Shown here: piece by piece, positions 57,001-64,000 of the stretch
Position numbering within the stretch: position 1 is the stretch's first letter
How the letters are laid out: each line of letters opens with the position of its first letter
DNA from: Dermacentor variabilis
Taxonomy: Eukaryota > Arthropoda > Arachnida > Ixodida > Ixodidae
Reading direction: 5' to 3'
Length of the DNA stretch: 64,000 bases
NCBI RefSeq assembly: GCF_050947875.1
Contig: NW_027460346.1
Coordinates: forward strand, 4,220,000-4,283,999
The notes under the pieces: model-generated
The model's database searches: none
Seen by the model: the letters and a program-made list of their open reading frames with translations, nothing else
What the model was told of the DNA's origin: nothing
Made by a program: the position numbers and the translations under genes

Positions 57001-60000
57001 CTGAACATGTAGCTACAGCAGAGAGCAAAAAACCTTGCTCATCACAAGGCCCGCCCGCACAACCGTCACGTGTGTCTCCGGCGCCAGCAACGACATCGTG
57101 GTACAAAGTGGTTACCAAGCCTAGTGCTAGATATGACATGTCCACTCTGCCCAACCGTACCATTCATGAGGCCCTAGACGTCTGCGAAAAGACTTTCCGA
57201 TTCCCTCACCACACGCCCCCAAGGTTTCACTCTACAGAAACCTACCAATACGGTCTTAGTATAGGTTTCAGCTATGGCACTAGTTTATAAGCTCGAAGAA
57301 CTGCAACAGATACAAGTCTCAGAAGAATGTGTCCTTCCAGTCCAGGCGCACTTTGTCAGTGGTACCAATTTAAGACTTTACGGGGTTAATGGCGTTGACC
57401 ATGTTGAAGAAACCGAAAGGCTCCTGCAGGAACTATCATGTCCCACACACGAAGTCGTGGCTGCTCGCTACGTCGGCAGCGGTCGTACATGCCAAACAAG
57501 CTTCAAAGTCCTAATTCCCCACCTTAACGTATCCTGTATTACGGCTGCGTACTGCGCCCGCGTCCATTCAAGCCTTCCGATGTCTACTGCTACTCTTGCT
57601 TTAGACAGGGACACATGAAGTCATCCTGCTCATAGCCACCCGAGGAGGACACCATGGAGCCTGAGACATCAGCATCGTTTGGATGCGGCCTATGCCAAAC
57701 CAGCGATCATGACATCACTTCCACGACGTGCCCCACGAAGTTTAAGGCCACTAACAAAGCACGACAACGCCATTCTCGACAGCTAGCAAGGACCCCTCGA
57801 GATCCATCAAAGAAACAAGTCCCTGTGTGCAACCGTTAGGCCGTTGTGGCCTCTCTGGAAGAGGACGCTAGCCAGGTGACACTAGCAAGTACAGCGACAA
57901 GGGATGCTTCCACTCCTACATTTAGCGCAGCTGTTAGGTCGTCCACTTCACGACCAGAACGGGCATCACAATCGATAGAAGGCATGCCGCTTCCTTTGGC
58001 GAACGAAGAGGTCTAGATCGATGCTCGCCTCACCACTCTTGCAAAAAAAAAAAAGAAAATCCAACGTCTTAAGGAACGCCGAACAGCGCCTCGGCGTCGT
58101 CGTGACGGAGCGCGGTCGTCGCATTCGTCTTCGACGTCTATTCCTGTTCATGTGGCTAACCCGCGGCATCTATGTTGAAACCTCTTTCACCCCAAGAACT
58201 CTTTCGCTTCGTTGCGCAAAAGCCGCAGCAACTCACCTTGGTTCTACTGGCCAATCTTAACCTGTGATCGCTGCTACGTCTTGAAGTGTGCCAGAAGGCA
58301 TCTGACAGTCGAACTGCCGCGTCATCGCTGGGAAAGTCGGAGAGCTGCGTCAGCGTCTCAGCTATGGGATGCAGCGTGTTTGGACTCTACTGCTTTAAGG
58401 ATTCAACGGCCTGCCACCCATTTCAGGATGTGTGGCATACTAATCGCCTTAAACGTTGGACAGTAAGAGTGCTATGCCCGATGTCCCTCCAGTAAACGTT
58501 GCAGTTTTTGTAAGATGCCCTCTTCATCAGATCCGTGCTTATCTTGCATGGAGGCGTACTGTATTGCAAGAAGTCGTGGTAGTATTGTTTCTCCTCCAAC
58601 GCGCAAACGTTATCATCGTTTCGTACTGTGCCAGCCCCTACAGCGGTCGTGCGGCTCGGTTGTGTCTCGGCTTGTCGGCGCACCTACGACATAAACGTCC
58701 TGGTTGCCCTGTTGTGGCAGCAGGAGATTTTAACGCGCCCCACACCACAATTGTCAGAATTTCCCATTGGCTTCAATTCCATAACCGTGTCTGCGCATTC
58801 GTCGAAGCCTTCCTTCGCCCTCGTACCTTCTCCATTCGCCTGGATGGCTAAACAGCAGGTCAATTGGTCGCACAATGGGGTGTCCCACAAGGATCTGTGC
58901 TCGCACCAGTCCTTTTCAACACTGCCCTCCTTCTACTAGCTTGGAAGCTAGTGACGATACATAACGCACAGTACATAATGTATGGAGATGGCATCACTGT
59001 TTAGTCAGTTCATCCTGAAGTCTGCCAACAAGAACAAGCGCTCCAAGAGGCCCTAAACGTGACGCACAACTGGTGTGATCAGATAGAGATGGAAATTTCC
59101 AAGGACAAGACGACGTAGATGTCAGTGGCGAACAAGTATGGGCGCCGTCTACTGGCACTCTGGCCTCTTCAGTTAATTCTGGATCAGCAACCACTGCCAG
59201 AGGCTTCAATTCTTCGTGTAGTCAGCCTTGAAATGGGTTCTCCGGATCTGCTTGGAGGACCATGGGTCAAGAATGCAAAGCAACAGGCCGCAGAAACGAT
59301 ACAGTTGATACGTCGAATTGCGAAGAAATCTGGCGGAGCGAGCACCAAGATGGCTCGCCTTCTTGTCTGATCTGTATTGCGACCACGACTCGTGTACGGA
59401 GCTTGGTTTCATCATCTCAGGAAGGCAGAATGGGCTCGCCTTGAGGGCAATAGTAACGAAGCCATGCGGGCCATTACGGGAGTATCACATCTCGCGCCAT
59501 TGCCAACCCTACAGGCCGAGTCCCAGTTCAACAATACAGATGAACTCGTGCACGAATGTCGATGGGCGCCCGCCATAAAGCCATTAAATTTCTGCTCGGT
59601 TTCTTCAATGGCCCGGTACCTGGGACACGAAAGAGACAATCCAGCTTCAACGAGACCCGGCGTAGCTCCGTGGAATACGGTATAATTCATTTACAATAAA
59701 CCTCTTGGACGTCTACATAGCCCGGTTCCTCGCCAGGCGAATGCCCAAGCTTCCCACCTTCTTCGCGTCGACAATAATCAAGCCGATATGACTCTTGTAG
59801 CATACACTGATGCCAGTATTAATGACATCATGATTCACACAGCTGTCGTGTGTCCATTGATACCAGAGGCAGGCCAGACGTGCTCATATGTTGCCGATCC
59901 GGCACCACCGGCGTATCTTGCCGATCTTGCCGCTATACCAGACGGCTTGGCCGCGTTGCTGCCTACTGTTCAGCTGCTCGATACTCTGAACTCATCATTT

Positions 60001-60265
60001 GCACGGACTCTACTCAAGCCATCCATGACATACGTAGGGCATCTCGGTCCACTCTACTCGCAGATAGCATTCACCATCTTGCTGCCACTTGGAATGTCCT
60101 GATACTCGTCCAGTGAGTGCCTAGAGCAGCCCTGCCCGGTCTCCTTGAAGCAGATATGGCAACCCACCGACAGATTTAAACTTACTCACTTCCACATTTT
60201 TCTGAAGACGCCTGCGGACGACTGATTCGGGAAAAGGAAAACCTCCGACGCACCACACGAGCTCT
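57000..60265 (+). mobile_element. Decayed I-group LINE: gag-like ORF1, endonuclease, RT, RNase H
   Basis: ORF1 remnants lie at 57270-57840, with a conserved block (GTNLRLYGVNGVDHVEETER, VVAARYVGSGRTCQTSFKVL) and CCHC knuckles (CYSCFRQGHMKSSC, CGLCQTSDHDITSTTC). The endonuclease is at 58456-58851 (VRCPLHQIRAY, VIIVSYCASPYSG, VVAAGDFNAPHT). RT at 58860-59370 shows a GVSHKDLCSHQ-like remnant of GVPQGSVL and YGDG (58981-58992) where YADD is expected. An RNase H-like region at 59788-60110 contains VAYTDASIND and frameshifted sequence. Stops, frameshifts and deletion of most of the RT core make it dead. It is related in layout to the insertion at 46.9 kb. Confidence 0.82.
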
Positions 60266-60271
60266 TATACC

Positions 60272-60382
60272 CAGTGGCGTAGCTGGGTCGTCTGGCACCC
60301 GGGGCTCATAGGTCCTCTGTTACCCCCCTCCCCCCTATGTAGTCGAGGAAGGCGAGGATATCGACAATTTCCGGGTTTCAGC
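60272..60382 (+). mobile_element. Truncated second copy of the hAT-like MITE
   Basis: CAGTGGCGTAGCTGGGTCGT, CTGGCACCCGGGGCTCATAG and GAGGATATCGACAATTTCCG follow the left half of the 191 bp element at 26933. The right TIR is missing. It lies at the 3' end of the I-group LINE. Confidence 0.8.
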
Positions 60383-60384
60383 AC

Positions 60385-61860
60385 CAGTACAGCCGCCTTG
60401 GATACCGCGCACGTTCCCCGGGTCCCCCTCTCCTTCGCTTTCTTTCTCACAACTTGCGAATGCAGCAAATATACACGCTGTTTTTCCTGCGCCAAATAAC
60501 ACAGGGTGCTGCACTTATAACGTGTGATAAGCCCATGTGCACATCCTCTGTCAGACTGTAAGGCTCGGCAGCCAATACAAATGCGGCATCGTGGAAAATA
60601 TGGCTTACGTGACAAGTAACAAAAATATCTTTATAATAAAGTTTTAGTTACCAATTTTAGCGGCAATATTGCATTTGCAAAATTGAAGTCCGACATTTAT
60701 ATCTTGCCCAACAACAACTTCGCAAAAATCGTCGTAGGTACTATGGCACGCAGTATTTTGTCTGTGGGCAGCCCTGAACGAAAACGAAAATTAAATTGTT
60801 TGTCAGTGACGCTGATCTCCCAACCCTATTAGAAAACGCTACCTGGCATCCCGCTGAGCGGGCGCCAATGCTATGACAGTTACGAGTTCTCTTCATTCTG
60901 ATCAATAAAGCCTTGTTTTCATTTGCTGCTATACGGACAAACGTGATTATCCGAGCTGCGGTACCACCGCAAGATTGGGAACAGAATAGAGCACGCTTTG
61001 CGTCGATTCTTGGCGTCACCGTAAAGAAAGAAAGAAAAGGACGCGATGAAGCCCGTGCCAGCGAAAGCTTGCACTGCTGTTGGTCTGCACTCGCAATGGA
61101 GAGGATTAAGGGATCAACGTAACTGGTCCACTATTTCATATTTCTTTCGCTGCTGCCTTTATACTGGGCGCCGCCCGTAGTGCCAAAGTACTGTAGGTTG
61201 TAGCACCCAAAACGATTTTGTTTAAGAAGTTCTTGTTGAATTAATAATAAGACTTCGAGTCCTCAATTCTCGAATTGAAGTGCTTCCTCTATAAGTACTA
61301 ATTACGGGATTATTAAGGATATGGTTATTACTTATCTGCCGTATTTTTCGCGCTACCGAGTTCCTAGTAACCACAGAAAGACATAACTTCATAGAACCTC
61401 AATCGGGAAATATCCTTACAAAATTCACCTTTTTTTTATAAAATTCTGTGCAGCTGATACAGACACTGTACTTGTAACATGAAGTCACGCAGCAACGACA
61501 GTTTTCTGAAACTTTCGAGGTTAAGAAGGAAAGCGTGAAACACAACGGCAGGTTTCGCAGCGGCTTCTCGGAGCAAGGGGGAGAGGGGAAGTAAAAGCGA
61601 GCCGGTCATTGCGGCGGGCCCGCGACTACAGCCTGTCGAGTCATACGCCGCCAAACTCTTCTACAGTGGAGTGTGATTGCCGCCAAGCGGCTCCTACGGG
61701 AACCACAGTGCAGCCTCATGATGCATCCGCGAGGTGGCGCTCGCCGTCGTTTACACGTCAAGCTGAGCGCATGGGAGGCCGCCCACGTTTTCAGCGCTTT
61801 TTCGGTCATTTTGAGTGGTTTCGGCACGGTGTGCGCTTTTTCTGGCTTGTTGAAAATGGG
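60385..61860. other. Unassigned sequence upstream of the THAP pseudogene
   Basis: AT-rich in the middle; GC-richer at 61540-61860 with AGGTGGCGCTCGCCGTCG, which could be the transposase promoter or 5' UTR. Open frames are short and unrecognised. Confidence 0.3.
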
Positions 61861-61866
61861 CATGTC

Positions 61867-63478
61867 ATGAGCCGACGTCGAAGCCACTGTTTTATGCCCG
61901 GTTGCACAACCGGGTACACATCGTGCAATGAGAAGCTCTCGCTTTTCGGTGTGCCCAAGGACGAGGAGCTTTTTCTGAAGTGGCAGAGGAATATCCCAAG
62001 AGCTGACAAGCCCCTTGAACGGAGCGCCGCTGTTTGCGAGCTTCATTTTGATCTTCAGTTTGTGTTACCTCATTTCGATCACAACATACAAGGTGAGACG
62101 GTGCGTTTGGAAAGAAGCTGACCGGTCCTTCAGCCCGATGCCGTCCCAACGAAGTTCCCGAACGTGCCTAAGTATCTCTTCAAGCCCGTGCCCAAGAAGA
62201 GAAACCCAAAAAAGCGACTGGATCCCCAGGTCGTGCCTTCGAAGAGGCGGCTAACAGTTCCGCAGGCCAGCGACATTTTAGCAGAGGCACCCGCATCTGC
62301 CGAATCGGGCCTACCAAGAACTTCGGATGCCAGAAACGTCCCCCTCCCATCAGACAAATTGGGAAAGCATGTTTTTTGTGAAAAGACGCTAACAGTGTCG
62401 TATATAGCGTGTGCCTGTCAGGGCTGAACATGAGTCTCCCCCATGCTCAGAAGCTTGTTGTGTTCCACAGCGAGGGCACCGCTGTCAACCATCAGGTGTT
62501 GGTCCGGGGTGTGGAACTCACGGCGATAGACGAGAAATGCGATCCAGCGTCCGTGCTGCAGGAGGTTGATAGCATGCAGGTTTGCGCAGGAGCGGGGTTA
62601 CTGACTGAGTTCTCCCATGTTAGCTGCTCAAAAATGATAAAATGTAGCGAAGGCTTTTATCGTATACAGTGCAAAGGTACCGTGAGCGAAAATGAGATGC
62701 GGTGAGTCGCCTGCAAGTATTTGAAAAGGCTTCTTATTAATCAACGGTGCCGGGAAAAGAAGCGAAATGTCAGTTATGATTATGGAAAGAAGTTGAGGGC
62801 AAGAACCGAAGCAGTGATATATCTAAGAGCCAAAGTAAAAAGCTTGGATCGAACCATCACTCAAATGAAGCAGGAGAATGAGGATATTGAAGAAAGTACT
62901 GCGCTAAAAAAGATCGAAATGGTTCCACAAAAACAAAGAGTTGCAATCATGCAGTGTTTTGAGGTTGGAAGCCGCAAATCTGTCAAAAGGATGCACTATA
63001 ATCCAGAGTGGATGCTTGAATGTATTATAATGCACATGAAAAGTCCACCCGTCTACGAACATGTACGAAAACAAAAATACTTGTGCTGCCTAGCCGCACT
63101 TGTCTCAGGAAGTATATGAAGAAATACGAAAGCAGATTTGGATTCAATGCAGCAGTGTTTTCTTTCATATCAAGAAAAACTCAAGAGATGACTGAATTTG
63201 AGTGCCATGGTGTCCTTATTGCCGACGAGATCAAGCTTGCAGAAAACTTTGCTGTTGCAAGCGGCTCTGGTAAAGTTAACGGTTTCGTTGATCTTCGCCC
63301 CTACACTCCTGAGGCTGACAAGACAGTTACGTGGGACCATGGACTGGTTATTATGTTTCAGCCTCTTTCAGGGTCATGGCATCAAATCCTTGGTGTTTTC
63401 GCTTCTAAGGGCAATGTTAAAGCACCGAAAAGTGATGAAAGGCGGAGATATACTAAAGTATCATCACTGCCATTGTAG
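61867..63478 (+). pseudogene. THAP-domain P-element-type transposase, broken
   Basis: From ATG 61867 the frame encodes a THAP zinc finger: CFMPGC, FGVPKDEELFLKWQRNI, CELHF (C-x4-C ... C-x2-H). A TGA at 62119-62121 interrupts it just after the THAP; the same frame stays open to 62427. After a frameshift, 62409-63119 continues with one more stop (62703) and holds a coiled-coil region (LRAKVKSLDRTITQMKQENE). A second frameshift leads to 63112-63478: FECHGVLIADEIKLAENFAV, SGKVNGFVDL, VIMFQPLSGSWHQILGVFAS. That is the RNase H-like core of P transposases, with the first catalytic Asp in ADE. The remainder of the catalytic domain is absent. It was once the DNA-binding transposase of a P element; I see no 31 bp-type TIRs. 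Confidence 0.88.
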
Positions 63479-63480
63479 CA

Positions 63481-64000
63481 TGCAAGTGAACGCATCGCAG
63501 ACCGGCTATACTAATTTATGAACCGAAAGAATCACTGCAAATTCGCGTTTCTAGCGCGAAACGCATAGCACGCCCGTAGGACGCGTGCTATGCCAAAGAC
63601 AAAGTACGTGTAAGCAACCGCCAGCGCCGCCTCGCGGTTGCATCGCAGAAGCAGACGCGAGCGGCCGCGCCTTCGGCACACTCCCCCTATTCCAGCCCCT
63701 GTAACTCTTCGGCCGAACCGAGTCTGAAGACGATTAAGAGAATCTCATTCGCGACTTTTGACGGCCCCACTTATGCAACGTCGCTCTCAACGAAGAGACG
63801 CAACCCACGCCCGGCGTTCTTCGGACGTGCATCGCATGGGCTCCGCGATTTCTGCTCCTGGTTTTAGCATCTCGCCCGGGATATTCTCCAGTTTCTGCTA
63901 CCGAGCACCCGGAGGTTTAAGGACCTTCCTGACACCTCATCTGCCCGGACCCGCCGTCCAACGTTTCACCAGGACCTCATCTTTGACCAGCCAAGGGGCC
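63481..64000. other. Unassigned 3' end of window
   Basis: Contains two small inverted repeats (GCGTTTCTAGCGCGAAACGC at 63546; AGCACGCCCGTAGGACGCGTGCT at 63568). The last 300 bp are GC-rich and could be the start of another element running off the window. Confidence 0.3.

Overview
This is a gene-poor stretch of a large animal genome, almost certainly a hard (ixodid) tick. The evidence is two copies of a tRNA-derived SINE that I recognise as the tick Ruka family, an RTE-type LINE with a (GAT)n tail, a LINE whose 3' end runs into (CATC)n, a Penelope-like element with a GIY-YIG domain, and a P-element-type transposase with a THAP domain. There are no prokaryotic features. Only one intact host-like gene is visible: a minus-strand, intronless F-box/leucine-rich-repeat gene at 12.2-14.0 kb. 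Nearly everything else is mobile DNA at various stages of decay, often nested.

Layout. 0.4-3.3 kb: decayed Ty3/gypsy pol. 3.4-5.2 kb: RTE LINE fragment. 5.9-9.1 kb: a 3.2 kb element (here Element 1) with tips reading CCCTTACAAAAATC, repeat-rich ends and a decayed intron-containing gene. 9.5 kb: hairpin insertion. 11.0-11.4 kb: short TIR element. 12.2-14.0 kb: F-box/LRR gene. 14.5-16.0 kb: CR1/jockey-like LINE. 16.1-18.5 kb: two Penelope-like copies, head to head. 19.3-22.7 kb: orphan Myb-like exon and LINE copy A. 24.8-25.9 kb: one arm of an inverted duplication, carrying Ruka and a hairpin insertion. 26.4-29.4 kb: a 3 kb fold-back element containing a 191 bp hAT-like insertion. 31.1-50.0 kb: LINE copy B. 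It is split by a solo LTR, by a 13 kb insertion (33.2-46.2 kb, Element 2) and by a 0.66 kb I-clade LINE piece. Element 2 itself holds an almost complete L1/Tx1-like LINE and a candidate three-exon gene. 50.5-54.7 kb: satellites, an LTR relic and a CA microsatellite. 56-57 kb: the second arm of the inverted duplication. 57.0-60.3 kb: decayed I-clade LINE with RNase H. 61.9-63.5 kb: THAP/P-element transposase pseudogene.

Most interesting result. Elements 1 and 2 look like members of one family that I cannot assign to a known superfamily. They share a terminal motif ([C/T]CCTTACAAAAA at the ends), end regions made of arrays of short repeats that differ between copies, and a paralogous first exon whose 5' splice site and intron start are conserved. 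In both, the gene runs toward one end and its polyadenylation signal lies close to the terminal array. Element 2's boundary in LINE B is supported by comparison with LINE A, an uninterrupted relative of the same sequence; its left junction carries a perfect 34 bp palindrome. All homologies were found by eye, so boundaries of decayed elements are approximate.
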